From: Allolobophora icterica
Taxonomy: Eukaryota; Annelida; Clitellata; Crassiclitellata; Lumbricidae
Direction: 5' to 3'
Assembly: GCA_963556255.1 (NCBI GenBank)
Contig: OY744610.1
Location: forward strand, 12,515,977 to 12,579,976
DNA: 64,000 nucleotides
This document shows, in pieces, positions 35,571 to 46,738 of the stretch. Position numbers and translations under genes: made by a program. The notes under the pieces are model-generated. The model did not search any database. It was not told where the DNA came from and saw only the letters and a program-made list of their open reading frames with translations. Each line of letters begins with the position of its first letter. Within the stretch, counting starts at the first letter, position 1.

Positions 35571-36489
35571 CAAATCTTGCACGTAGAGCATTGTGTGGAA
35601 TTCGGACGTTTAGCTTTGGAAAAAGAAGTTTGGTAGACCTAATATTATGCATGCTATATACATTGACATCCAAAGAACTAAATCGATCAGTTATAGTTTT
35701 ACTTCATAGCTTCGTATTAAGTATGATAATTTAGGTCAAGGGACATTATGGCTACGCGATTTAAAATGGAAGATTATCTTAATGCAACGCTGAGTGAGGG
35801 TTATATGACGTGCAAATGGGGGACCACATCTTTTGCTGTTATTTCTGCTGAATTGGTTTATAATTATATTGACACTGTGTGCGGTGGATATTTCTGACTA
35901 AAGAAGAACCTGACTACAGCCAAGTGGACAATTTTTAATCATCAAGTTATAGTTAGCCACGAAGGTTTTCAAGTAGGACAATTTTATTTAACTTCAAAAT
36001 GTTGACGAAACCAGGATATCATAGGATCCTTTAACTTCGCCAACTCGATTTCAAACACAGACAAAATCTTGAACAAGTTGCACAGAAGTGGAAAAAGTTA
36101 ACTGCCCATCCACGAATGCATCAGATATGTTTTTACATAAAAAAGTCATCCTACCTTACTTTGATGAGGCTGAAAGAGTAAATAATTCAGTTCTGTCTGA
36201 GGTTGCTACAACGATGAAGTAGAGCATGAGCCTGGGGTTTTTTCTGACTATGGTCATAAAATTAAAGGTTATTAGATTAGTAAGCGCTGTATTATTGTAC
36301 ACTGGTTTCTGTTGTTGTATATCTAACCGGTTTAGATCATATCGTATTGCATTGAACTCTTTGTTATTATTTTCCTTATTATTGTTTTAATCTCACAGAC
36401 TGTCTAAAGTGCCTCTGCAAGCAAACGCGTTAAACGCTGTTTCGTCATCGAGATTCGTTGATAATATTGCATTGGTGTACGGGGAACAC

Positions 36490-36655
36490 ACGGACATTTG
36501 AGAAATAAAGAAAGTAAGATAGAGCGAGAGGGAGACAAACAGATAGATAGTCAGAGATACGGATAGTCAGAAAGACGGATAGTCAGAAATACAGCCAGGC
36601 AGACACACATATATAGATAGAAAGACAGAGAGGCAGAGAGGAATGGCCAGAGGCA
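36490..36655. repeat. Degenerate AGAT/AGAC-rich simple repeat
   Basis: Purine-rich repeats of AGATAG, AGACGG and AGAGAGGCAG type. No coding signal. Confidence 0.8.
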
Positions 36656-36768
36656 GAGAGCAGCTGTGCTATGCGTAGGCGTAGGAGGAATGCACTAGTG
36701 TGTAGACAGGGGAATGGCACCTGTGGTCAAGCCACATAGGGTGCTTGTATTCCTACATGTACAAAATA

Positions 36769-36961
36769 TGTAGACCAAGTGACGCCGACCGGAAGAGCAT
36801 TTAAGACTGTAAAGTCGTTCAGTCTGTCGGTCGTGCTGTGTCGGTCGGAGTCGCTAATCGGATGTCGTGCTGCCGATTAAACAACTCTTCAACACCCGAG
36901 TCTTCATCTTCTTCCGTTGGTCGAAAATCCCGAAGCTCGGGCGATCAACGCAGACACTACA
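36769..36961 (+). mobile_element. Possible solo LTR
   Basis: Begins TGTAG and ends CTACA. It has a TATA-like CATTTAAGA near 36798 and an ATTAAA poly(A)-type signal near 36876, the order expected in an LTR. No target duplication was found and no partner LTR is in the window. Confidence 0.3.
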
Positions 36962-37097
36962 TAAGCTTGAGTTAACACATAGGCCTAATACTAATTTTGA
37001 ATTCATAATTAATGTAGAGACGGTTGACAAATGTATACATGAATTGAAAATTGATAAAGCGAGTGGACCTGATAGGACTGTGAAGTGGATTAGCTAG
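36962..37097 (+). mobile_element. LINE fragment, EN-RT linker
   Basis: The plus strand reads VETVDKCIHELKIDKASGPD, the V..I..LK..KA.GPD motif that opens the reverse-transcriptase domain of many LINEs. It stops abruptly at 37095 against the oppositely oriented LINE piece. Confidence 0.55.
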
Positions 37098-37620
37098 TTT
37101 AGCCAATAGAGTGGTATGACGTTGGGAGTGATATGATGATGTTTGGGCGTTCTCGTGATAGCCCTGGCTAGTGGCTAGTGAGTTTTGGATAAGTTGCAGA
37201 CGCTTGATATGGGTGGATTCAAGGCTGAGGAAGAGGAAATCGCTGCAGTGAAGCTTTGAATGAACAATAATAGTAACAATGGTAGAGGCAGGTTTAAGGT
37301 CGATCTTGGACCGGATGTGACGAAGGTCACGAATGTGCACGAAGCAGGAGCGCGATAGGTCGGAGATGTGGTTGGAGAAGGAGAGGTGTGGATCACAAGT
37401 AATACCAAGATTGCGGATTGGGGAGCCCAAGGTGGTTAAGAAACGAAGAGTTAGTCGACAGGTGTATGGAAGGGTTAGGACTTTTCTTGATATGACCAGG
37501 AAGGCCTAGGATGAATTCTGTTTTGGAAGGGTCAAGGCAGAAGAAATTGGACGACATCCACTGTGAGACCATAGGCTAAACACGTTGAAATATTGCATCG
37601 ATGGTAGAGGGCAGAAGATG
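37098..37620 (-). mobile_element. CR1/L2-like LINE ORF2 C-terminal fragment
   Basis: The minus strand reads IRNLGITCDPHLSFSNHISD, then RDLRHIRSKIDLKPASTIVT and RLQLIQNSLA, which are conserved RT thumb motifs of CR1/L2 elements. Upstream, FCLDPSKTEFILGL-type text near 37500-37550 fits the preceding palm region. Several stops are present. Confidence 0.7.
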
Positions 37621-37849
37621 TCATTTGAAATTTAAAATATTTGGTGTGTTTCTTTCTCTACCCAAGTTGCATCTTTTGCCCACTATTAGAATTCATTTCT
37701 TTAAAACAAATTTTTCCCTCCACCCTAATATATAGGTCTTAAGCTGTGGGAACGTTGAACAATAGGAGGAAATATAGGTCTAAGTACATGAATTGATGAT
37801 CGGATGACAGACCGAAGTAGATTTTCATCAGCATCGTTCATCAAATTAT

Positions 37850-38280
37850 CTAAACCCGAACATCAGGCGAAAGGTATCCCATTCTACACATACGGGCAAG
37901 AAATCTCTTCACTCCGGCGCAATCATCAGCAGTAGCAAAATCCCCCCAAGCCGGAGCAGCATATAAGAGTCGAGCAACAGTAGTCATATAAGAAATCATA
38001 TGTAAAGCAGTATCAGGCAGACCATGGAATCTTAAAACTTTCAAGGCATGAAGAGAACTAGAGCAAGATCTCAAAGTATCACTAACATGGGAGGATGCAC
38101 GAAGATCATCTGTTATAATAACACCTAAAATCTTAAGAGAGGTGACTATAAGCACACCGCTAGGCGGAGAAGGTAAATCTAAAAATCCACGTCTACCAAC
38201 AATCAATTCCTTAGACTTATTAGAATGATTGAGGCGAAGGTTAGTCTCAATAGCCCATAAAGAAACATTTAATTGTTATT
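37850..38280 (-). mobile_element. CR1-type LINE ORF2 fragment
   Basis: The minus strand reads SLKILGVIITDDLRASSHVS, then ALKVLRFHGLPDTALHMISY and ARLLYAAPAWGDFATADDC, with RFLARMCRMGY near the end. This is a well-conserved RT thumb region of a CR1-type element of a different subfamily from its neighbour. Stops bound the open part. Confidence 0.75.
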
Positions 38281-38626
38281 AGGCATCGTTGGACGGCGAA
38301 TTCAACGTTGAGTGTAATACAGTTTGGGCATTCGTGTACCAAAAAATAGCTTGCAATTTTTTAAGTTCCGATTTCTACTTACTTGCTTGATATCAACAGA
38401 TAGCAAATTGCCCCAGACAGTGCCGTCTTAAGAGCATTGTAGGCCCTGGGCAAAGCAATTCACTGGGGCCCCTGCCAACCCACGGGATAAAATTTAAACG
38501 GCCAATAAAATTAAACCTATAGATTTATTGGTATTTTCAACATTCACTTTTTAACAAAATGAATGTTAGGAAACATACTGTAAAGCGAAGATTAATCAAC
38601 ACATACTTTTGAAAAATATAACATAA

Positions 38627-39104
38627 GGGGTCGTCCATTAATTATGTCAACAAATTTTAGGCAGTTTTTGACCCCCTCCCTCCCCCTTGTCAACAACTGT
38701 CAAACATTCAAGAGCCCCCCTAATAAAATTATGTCAAAAATGTTTTACCCCCACTCCCCGACAAAACAATTATCTTTCCATCGAAAAAGAAACTCTAAAT
38801 ATTAGATTTTCAAAAAGAACCCAGGATATTTGCATTCAAGAGATTATGCAGCGCATTTTCTCATTAATCTTCGAACATTGAACAATTAAGATAATTTCAA
38901 ATGAAGAAAATATCGCGTTAGATTAAATTACTTACAAAAAGTTATAGATCACTCATACAGACTTTCCGAATCTATGGTAGCGTTTTGATTAAATTATTGT
39001 TGACGTCAACTTGTCTTGAACACCCCCCTCCCCTTGTCAACTATTGTCAAACTTTTTGAAACCCCTCCCTCCCCCATTTTGTTGACATAATTAATGGACG
39101 ACCC
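38627..39104. mobile_element. Harbinger-like MITE with TAA target duplications
   Basis: Ends GGGGTCGTCCATTAATTATG and its near-complement (CATAATTAATGGACGACCC) form an inverted repeat of more than 25 bases. TAA lies immediately outside both ends (38624-38626 and 39105-39107), the three-base target of PIF/Harbinger elements. No coding capacity. Confidence 0.8.
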
Positions 39105-39204
39105 TAAGCCTGGAAAAACACAAATATTTCAAAATATAAATGATAATTAATTGGTACACCGTACACTTTGTACAGACAGAGATGGTACCGCTTGAATTAT
39201 TTAT

Positions 39205-40590
39205 TACTAGCTGGATTACCCGGCGTTGCCCGGGGTTATAAGTTTCACACCACCAACAACAACAACAACAACAACAACAACAACGACTGCTTAGCAAACT
39301 TGGCAGTCGCCCTCTGGCGGCGACTGCTTCGCAGTCTTGGAGGCCATTGTAGCGTCTGGCGACCTGTGGCGGAGACTGCTTCGCAGTCTTGTAGACGCCT
39401 TCTGGCATCTAGCGACCTCTGCCGTGGACTGACTGCTTCGCAGTCGCCCTCTGGCGGCGACTGCTTTGCAGTCTTGGAGGCCCTTGTGGCGTCTGGCGAC
39501 GTCTGGTGGAGACTGCTTCGCAGTCTTGTAGATGCCTTATGGCGTCTAGCGACCTCTGCCGTGGAGTGACTGCTTCGCAGTCGCCCTCTGGCGGCGACTG
39601 CTTCGCAGTCTTGGAGGCCCTTATGGCGTGTGGCGACCCACAGGTCGCCACACGCTTCGCAGTCTTGTAGACGCCTTCTGGCGTACAGCAGAGACTGCTT
39701 CGCAGTCTTGTAGACGCCTTCTGGCGTCTAGCTACCTCTGCCGTGGAGTGACTGCTTCGCAGTCGCCCTGTGGCAGCGACTGCTTCGCAGTCTTGGAGGC
39801 CCTTGTAGCGTGTGGCGACCTGTTGGGGAGACTGCTTCGCAGTCTTGTATACGCCTTCTGGCGTCTAGCGACCTCTGCCGTGGAGTGACTGCTTCGCAGT
39901 CGCTCTCTGGCGGCGACTGCTTCGCAGTCTTGGAGGCCATTGTGGCGTCTGGCGACCTGTGGGGGAGACTTCGCAGTCTCCCGTGGACTGACTGCTTCGC
40001 AGTCTTAGAGGGTGAACCGGGCGTTGGCGTGTTAAAGAAAACGCCAGAAATCTATCCCTCACTGCCGGTCTGTAGTTGGCCTCGCCCTTAGTAAAGCAGA
40101 CTGGTTGTTTCATATACTGTAAATAATTTAGATCTTTGTCTTTGAACATACATGTGTTAAAATTTTGCTGTAAAACGATAAATATACTTCGAATCGATCG
40201 TCATTAAATTTTGTGCGAAAGTAAACAACTTACGCGCATTATTAATGACGTTGGGGAATACCGGCGCCATAAATAGAACCGCGGTGTTGTTAGGCGCATT
40301 ATTAATGACGTTGGCGCCATAAATAGAACCGCTTCGCAGTGGAATAGGCGAGCTTGCACGTGATTGACGGTCGGGTGGGTAGAGTTTTGGGGCATTTTCA
40401 CCATGGTAGGGGTGAAAACGGGGGACGCGAACCCCTCCACTGGGCGTCCGAAGCCTAGGCCGACACAGTAGTGAAGGTTTCGAGTGAAAAGGTGCAAAAT
40501 TGTAGAAGTTAAGCCCGGTCAAACAGACAGACAGAGGGACACACACACACACACACACACACAGAATTCTCGCTTTATTAATATAGATTA
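39205..40590. mobile_element. Unclassified interspersed repeat carrying the GACTGCTTCGCAGTC array
   Basis: Starts with the hairpin-forming ATTACCCGGCGTTGCCCGGG (39215) and ends after (CA)n with TTTATTAATATAGATTA (about 40590). I recall this head-and-tail pair as a dispersed signature in several invertebrate genomes, but cannot assign a class. It includes (CAA)n at 39252-39283, the hairpin array, and a short tandem GGCGCATTATTAATGACGTT segment at 40235-40330. Confidence 0.5.
39294..40014. repeat. Array of about 14 copies of the hairpin GACTGCTTCGCAGTC
   Basis: Copies start at 39322, 39374, 39431, 39459 (one base changed), 39511, 39568, 39596, 39693, 39749, 39778, 39829, 39887, 39915 and 39990. 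They sit in a higher-order unit of about 138 bases with three hairpins each and shared linkers (GGCGTCTAGCGACCTCTGCC type). At 39626-39655 one linker has become an inverted repeat with perfect 13-base arms and a CACA loop. Open frames through it are artefacts. Confidence 0.9.
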
Positions 40591-40591
40591 A

Positions 40592-40864
40592 TCAACAATA
40601 AACGTTTGCGAAATATTTTGCAGAGAATTGAATTGGCTTGAAGTCGATGGTCTTCAGGATGTCATTTCCTATGCACAGGAGTGAAAGCCAGTTCAAGCGC
40701 TGATGCCCCATTGTGCTGCGAAGCTGTTTCTTTATAAGTTTGAATTTTGAAAACGAACGTTCCTCTGTACAGGTGGTCACCATCGTGCACATGAACACTC
40801 TGAGTGCAATTTCAACAACGGGGAACACAGCTTTCAAATTGTTCGAAATTATATCATGGAGCAA
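40592..40864 (-). pseudogene. hAT transposase C-terminal dimerisation domain, remnant
   Basis: A 90-codon minus-strand frame contains LKAVFPVVEIALRVFM, TEERSFSKFKLIKKQLRSTM and LNWLSLLCIGNDI. This is the hATC dimerisation domain, with the E-R-x-F-S-x-L/F-K-x-I-K motif of the ZMYM1-like (zinc finger MYM) branch. The RNase-H-like catalytic core upstream is gone, so it is a remnant. It sits inside the hAT ends at 38418 and 41057 and in the same orientation as expected for that element's gene. Confidence 0.85.
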
Positions 40865-41065
40865 TAATAAAGCGAGTTATTCCTAAAAACCGTTTGCTAT
40901 CCCTGCACTCAGAAGTTATAAAGTTTCACTTCTGCGGAGTTTGCCGCTTGTGAAGGTCGCGCACATATTAACTTTTTTGGTCTTTTAATTTTGGGGCCCC
41001 TATAATCGTGGGGCCCCTGGCGACTGCCCAGCGTGTTCATGCGTTAAGACGCCACTGGCGCCAGA

Positions 41066-41934
41066 TGTCGCATGGTATCCATGTTAACTCAAAACGAAAG
41101 CAAAACACTTTTATGACTAGTTGACGCTTTAACACAAAATATGGGCAGGGTTTTAATAATTTTATGACGAAGAAGTTCTTCCATCCAGGAAGTCAAGAAA
41201 ACATTAAACGAGCAAGTATAAAAGTATTCATATTCGGATGTTGCTTAAATTTAAATTATCATGGGTTCGTATCCTGTTATTTTCTCATCGATGTGTGTGG
41301 GGGTAAGTCGTTGTCTTATATTTAAAAAAACACTGATTTTTCTACTAAATACAGCAGTCTGAAGTTCTTGCTGCATGGTAAAGGTGGCAAATATAAAGAT
41401 GGTGAAATTTCCAAATATAAATTATCCTAAAAAATGTTTGACACTAAGATTTGTGCTCCATTATCTGTAATATTGGTTTAAGACTAAACAGTGGGATCAT
41501 GTAAGCTTATTTGATTCCTTTCCCAATGAGTGGCTTTTAGCATATTTGTCATCTGTATTGCTAGGTATGGATGGCTGAGCAGAAGTCAGAGTTTGAAAAA
41601 AAAGAAACAGGAGGATCTCCTTAATGAGTATCAACGAGAACAGGAAACTTATGGCAACAGGTTTGTTTTAAGCCAAACCACTTCATACATCTAATATGAT
41701 TAGTTAAGTTTCCAATGGCAAACAATAATTAACATGTGCTGAAAAGTTCAGTTTCGATGATTTAAGGGATAATGGCACTAGCACAAAGAGAGGTATGGCT
41801 GAATTTTTAACATATGGTAAAATAAAACAAAATGGAAAAGAAAACCTAAACAGAAGGGAGTATTATATACATTTTTATTAAATCTGTAGTTCTGTACTGA
41901 CTAAATAATTTAAAATGTATTCCAGCCATAGGTG
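41066..41934. other. Unannotated spacer
   Basis: AT-rich, no gene, no transposon ends recognised. Confidence 0.4.
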
Positions 41935-42800
41935 TAACTTTACATTGTCTTCTCGGCATAGCGCCAGCTTACCTTCGAGAGCTTTTTACCCTGACCTCGG
42001 CCTGCTCTGGTCGCCGATCTCTGCGCTCGGCTACCAGAGGTGACTTTGTGGTCCCACGAGCACGCACTGCCACTAGACAGCATAGGGCTTTCTCGGTCGT
42101 AGGCAGTGGTGTAGTGGGGCGGGAACGCGGGGGAACGCCGTTCCCGCACTTTTTCCAGGGAGGGAACGCGATCCCTCACTATTTTGCAGCATTTCTGCTG
42201 AAATAAATGAACAAAGAAGACTTCAAGACTCACAGTTTCAACTGCTTACTTACTGGAGCCTTTCGCAGTTTCGCAGATATATTTATAGATGTGTTGGCTT
42301 TATACTTTATACCGTACTAAATATTCTATGTAAATGGCGTCTCAGCGTCTGTATGGTATGGAAACTGTTTGAATACTTGAATACAATATGTTACAAAATT
42401 TGTAATTTGTTATTTGTAATACAAATAACAAATTCCTATGTATAAATTTACATAATTACATTTATTAATTTTTTTGTTCTTTTTTACATTCAACAGTTTC
42501 AAAAATAGCAGCGCTCACACTATTCAAAATTCTTGCAAGATTGCACTTTTTGCTACAGTTGCTACTTCAATTTCCAGGCGTTCCCCCACTTCATTTTTTA
42601 GGACTACACCACTGGTCGTAGGTCCCTCTCTGTGGAATGGCTTACCCTCTGACCTGCGTTCTCTCCCTCGGGTCATGTCTAGTGCCTTTTATAAGAACCT
42701 TAAGACTTTCCCTTTTGACCGGGCTTGGGTCGGGAGTGCCTCTGAGTAGTTGCCTTGAAGGGGCGCTATACAAATTCCGTTGATTGATTGATTGATTTAC
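41935..42800 (+). mobile_element. CR1-like LINE 3' end split by a hAT MITE
   Basis: The plus strand reads LHCLLGIAPAYLRELF, then ARTATRQHRAFSVVG up to 42103. After the MITE and one copy of its target duplication it continues with PSLWNGLPSDLRSLP and NLKTFPFDRAW to a stop near 42748. The 3' end GGGGCGCTATACAAATTCCG and (TTGA)n tail follow. Apart from the MITE this is one of the best-kept LINE ends here. Confidence 0.85.
42104..42614. mobile_element. hAT-type MITE with perfect 8-base TSD GTCGTAGG
   Basis: Ends CAGTGGTGTAGT and ACTACACCACTG are exact inverted repeats. GTCGTAGG lies at 42096-42103 and 42615-42622. GGGAACGC motifs repeat near the left end and GGCGTTCCCCCAC near the right. No gene inside. 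Confidence 0.95.
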
Positions 42801-42853
42801 ATTGTGTTGGTGATGTCCAGTCACTTTAAGTGGTGGTGACAGTCATGACCAGT

Positions 42854-43483
42854 CAGGCCCTTAGCCAGAAATAAAGTGTAGGGCGTCCAAAAGCAGTCGA
42901 AGTCGTGACTGCCCGATGCCGTGAGCGTACGAAGTCGCGACTGCCCGAAGACGCGACTGCCCGAAGACGCGACCGCCCGAAGACGCGACCGTACGAGTCC
43001 GACTGCAAAAGTCTGTAATGCCCTTACACTGAATGACCTTTGGGTATTGATCACAATTGTAACAGTTTTGCTTTACATACAATGATACAAACAACAATAT
43101 GTTAACTTCAGATTCTGACTTTTAATTCCCTTATTTGATTATAGCTTAGGGAACAGACATTGATCATATGTCCCATTACATGATATCAATCCCAGCCCCT
43201 ATCATTATTCATAAGGTCCAGTTATTTATATAGTCAAATCAGTTGCTAATCACCGTAAATCAGCCTCATATAATTGGCACCTAATTACACCTATCTTAGA
43301 TCATAAATAGCTGCTGAGAACTGTATCTTGTGTGGGAAAAGGAACATCGTTGCACAGATGAAGGGGAATGGATTGTACGTTATACCTCATTTAAGACAAC
43401 ACATCCATGCACAATTTATGCCCGTCCAAAATGATTTTCACCCGTCCAAAGGACGGGTGAACTGGTGGCTGGCTAAAGGCCTG
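42854..43483. mobile_element. hAT-type element with CAGGCCYTTAGCCAG ends
   Basis: Left CAGGCCCTTAGCCAG and right CTGGCTAAAGGCCTG pair with one mismatch over 15 bases. Flanks TGACCAGT (42846-42853) and TGATCAGT (43484-43491) match 7 of 8. Inside are four 16-base units around GACTGCCCGAAGACGC (42933-43000) and a perfect hairpin CACCCGTCCAAAGGACGGGTG (9-base arms) near the right end, written here without its neighbours. No transposase seen. Confidence 0.8.
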
Positions 43484-43491
43484 TGATCAGT

Positions 43492-46487
43492 GTTTGGTCC
43501 TATACTGAAGTAAAGTGATGGACAAAGTATATAGAGGAAGGGAGGAAGGAAGGAAGAAAGAAAGGGAGGAAAGAGATTGGTTACCACCTCTTTGTGGGGC
43601 AAAGTTAAGCCCTTACATAAGTCCACATTGAAGTTCATGCTGACTAAACTAACACAATTAAAAACTAAACTTTGTAGGTAGGTAAACTTTCTCACAGTTT
43701 ATGCATTTCATTTATGCTGAGTTTTTGTCTTTCTCGTTTATCAAAGTAACGTGAATCCATTCCGCAACCTTAGAAATAACTTTTTAAACTTGAATTTCTT
43801 GTACTGTGCTATTTCGTAAAGTATGTATTTCTCAAATGATGACTTAATAGTAACCTAAATTCGCTGAATCCTTGAAAGTACGGAGACAACGTATGGGACA
43901 TCAGACCAAAAAAAATTAAACAGAAAATGAAAAAAATTAACAGAAAGTAAATAAATAAAGGTACATACAAAAAATAAAAAAAACGGAAACAACGATTAGA
44001 AAAATAAAAAACGAAAAAAAACCGGTTTTAACAACTATGTCTTTACTTGATGAGTTAACCTCGATATTGTCCATTAGTCGGTTTCAAGTGTTGCCAAAGT
44101 TTTATATTATAAACCAAATATCACTACATGACTACATGTAGATGTTGAGTACCTGATGGCCTAGTATGTTGCTGCTATTATGATTTGCCTATTATGTTGC
44201 TGCTTGCATCACTTTGTATTCTGAATTTTGGCTTCTACGATAGTTAAGAATTTTCATACTCCCTTGTATAATTATGCACATATGTCCGTTCTGCCTGTGA
44301 ACACCTTGGGTGTCCCAAATAGCGGAACGTGTCACTTAGGGGTATCCTATTATAACACTCGCCTGTAATCTTACTAAATACTTTAATCAGTTGTTTGTCA
44401 ATCATTACACGGTGTTCTAATAAACGGATTTTGAGTTTTGAGTTTTGACTTTTGTTGCTGCCATGGTTGTTTCAAATAATTTCCGAAATTGGTGGTTACT
44501 GATGATGTCACGCGACGTGAGGTGTCGGTCGTGTGGTTATGGCCAATCATATTGCACTAAGTTAGAGTGATCAGCCAGCAGTAATTAGGACAGGTCACGG
44601 CACGCATTCACAGCTGCCGCAAGTAAATTAAAGTAATCTCAATTAGGTAAATAACATAATGGTCTGTGTCAAGGTTCGTCTATCGTCTTGGAGTCTAACT
44701 CAAACTCAGCGAGCGAGGACCGACTGTTACCGACGGTGAAAAGCCTTGGGCTAGGCGAGCGGTAAATCGCTCGCTGGTACCTTTGCTAGGCGAGTGACCA
44801 AGGATAGCGATCGATCGATCGCTCGCCTTAAATCGGACAGAGCCTGCATGCATGTCTTAACACAGGATCTGACTGCTAAGACAAATTTCTTACTAATTTT
44901 CATTTATTTTGTAATTAATGTTTTTTTTATTATACATCCACTCGTTACTGCATTTTTGCAATGAAAACGAATAAATTTAAATAGAATAATATTTGTAATA
45001 ATATTTGTAATAAAACGCTATATAATGAGTGTACCGACGATTGATTTTGACGCATGAGAGATAATATGATATTTACCTTGCTGACACACAATTTGTCCAC
45101 TCCGTTAACTGTCCACTCCGTTATTATAAATGTTTCCTTTAAGGTACTAAAATTTATTCCACTGTCAGGATAAGTCGTCTAATTAAATTATCATTTCTAA
45201 TACAATTTACTTAACAATATATGACATTTTAAATAAATTTTATTTCGGCAGACTGTTTTTTTTAAGTTCACTTTTCACATTCTGTGCTCAATTCTCGACA
45301 TGTAGTAACGGAGTATATTAGTGCAAACCAAATATATAGAAAAAATCAATGGCTTCTGCAATTAGTGAATGTGACATGTTACAGGAAAATGCCTCAGATA
45401 TACTAGGCCTAAAGGTGTGTAAGTTTGATCTACGGCGGAAGTAAGACGACTCCAACAGCTATGGCAGCCGTAAGATGAAGGTAAACAATGAACGCCAGTA
45501 AAAGTAAAATGCTCTACTTCGAGAACTTTAAATCGTGTTTTTCCGACGATGTATATTCTTAATTTTCTGTGATATATTTTATTCCGATTTTCAGGAGACG
45601 AAAAACATAATCGACAGTTAACTGCGTTGAATTGTTTGTTTTGGGATTGATTTCTCGCGGCATTTTGGCGAGAATATTTATTTTGCTATGGAATTTACTG
45701 GAATACTTTCTCCCAGTTTTGGAGTTTAGACGAGTTTGCGATACGATATGAAAGTCCTTTTCCTCGCTGTCTCATCTTCCCACCAACTTAGCCTACTTAT
45801 CATAGCTGAGCTGCTCTAAAGAACCTCATTAAAGCTCCAACGTATTTATCATAAAAAGAGAATGTACAAAAGTGGGACAAAGCGCCAACTAAACGCTTAA
45901 TGAAGTTTTAACGATCATTTCATAAATAAATCGACTTATGAAAGAGATGATTCATTATACAGGACGGCTCTTCTGATTTTCCTTATAAGGCGAATACCAT
46001 TCTTAAAACAGGTGTCTAGTGGGCTCTATAAATTCATAAATACAATACTATAGCTTTAGAGTAGCGCTTTAAAAAATGTTAAGCTTACGATTACGATTTA
46101 AAATCTTTAAAGCAATATGACTGCTTTTTAAGACTTGATCAAAGTATCTACTACAGATCGTCTTCTATAGATCTATTGATCGTCACAGGTGACCTTTGGC
46201 CCTATGAACTGTTACTAGTCGATCATGAGACCAAAATGCAACTGTCTGTGTAACAGTCAACCGCTGAAGTTCTGCTTAAGATTGAAGGTCGTCTGCGGTT
46301 GAAGGATCACGCATCGCCAAATACGGAAACACGAGGAAACTTTCGAGAGTCTATCCTTAGATATGCTCTAGCAAATGAACCACAAAAGTTATCCAGAGAC
46401 ATGCGTATATTTGGCAATGACATACTGCGGTGCTTGCATTTCCGTCCATAAGGCAGCCAAATGCATCCCATTTAAAGAAGAAGATCA
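43492..46487. other. Long gene-poor spacer
   Basis: Contains a GGAA-type purine run near 43530-43575, an A-rich patch near 43900-44020, and near 44760-44835 a fragment with GCGATCGATCGATCGCTCGCC whose complement resembles text at 35150-35200, so probably a scrap of the same repeat. TAGGCCTA at 45404. No gene recognised. Confidence 0.4.
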
Positions 46488-46738
46488 AGAAGAAGAAGAA
46501 GAAGAAGAAGATGATGATGGTGGTGGTGGTTGTGGTGGTGGTGATGATGATGATAGTTTTCGTGGTGATGCTGTTGCTGCTGATGATGATGAAGACGATC
46601 GTGATGGTGGTGATCGTAATGATACCAATAATGACTAGGATGATGGTGACGACGATTATTGTGACGACTAGGATGATGATAATGATGATGATAATAATGA
46701 TGATGATGATGATAATGATGATGATATGATGACAGTGA
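46488..46738. repeat. GAA/GAT/GGT compound microsatellite
   Basis: (GAA)n, then (GAT)n and (GGT)n with interruptions. Asp/Glu-, Val- and Ile-rich frames are artefacts. Confidence 0.95.

Larger units (their letters stand above)
32145..36390. repeat. Segmental duplication block B
   Basis: Counterpart of block A at 22085-23720, collinear at both ends and interrupted by the piggyBac-like element at 32821-34777 and a local tandem duplication with SINE heads at 34949-35570. Carries no gene of its own. Confidence 0.8.
38418..41057 (-). mobile_element. hAT element with ZMYM1-like transposase remnant and nested insertions
   Basis: Left CAGTGCCGTCTTAA and right TTAAGACGCCACTG are inverted repeats with one mismatch. 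Flanks GCCCCAGA (38410-38417) and GCGCCAGA (41058-41065) match 7 of 8, the hAT target length. Subterminal GGGGCCCC-rich text occurs at both ends. It holds a hAT dimerisation domain gene piece (40592-40864), a Harbinger-like MITE (38627-39104) and a further repeat with a hairpin array (39205-40590). Without those insertions only about 0.8 kb of the original remains. Confidence 0.85.

Noticed and set aside
39294..40014. CRISPR-like repeat-spacer pattern
   Set aside because: Repeats are short hairpins with repeated, not unique, spacers, in animal DNA with no cas genes; it is a satellite.
39168..40149. Open frames with repeated TASQSPSGGDCFAVLEA-type peptides
   Set aside because: By-product of the tandem hairpin array; several frames and both strands are open at once.
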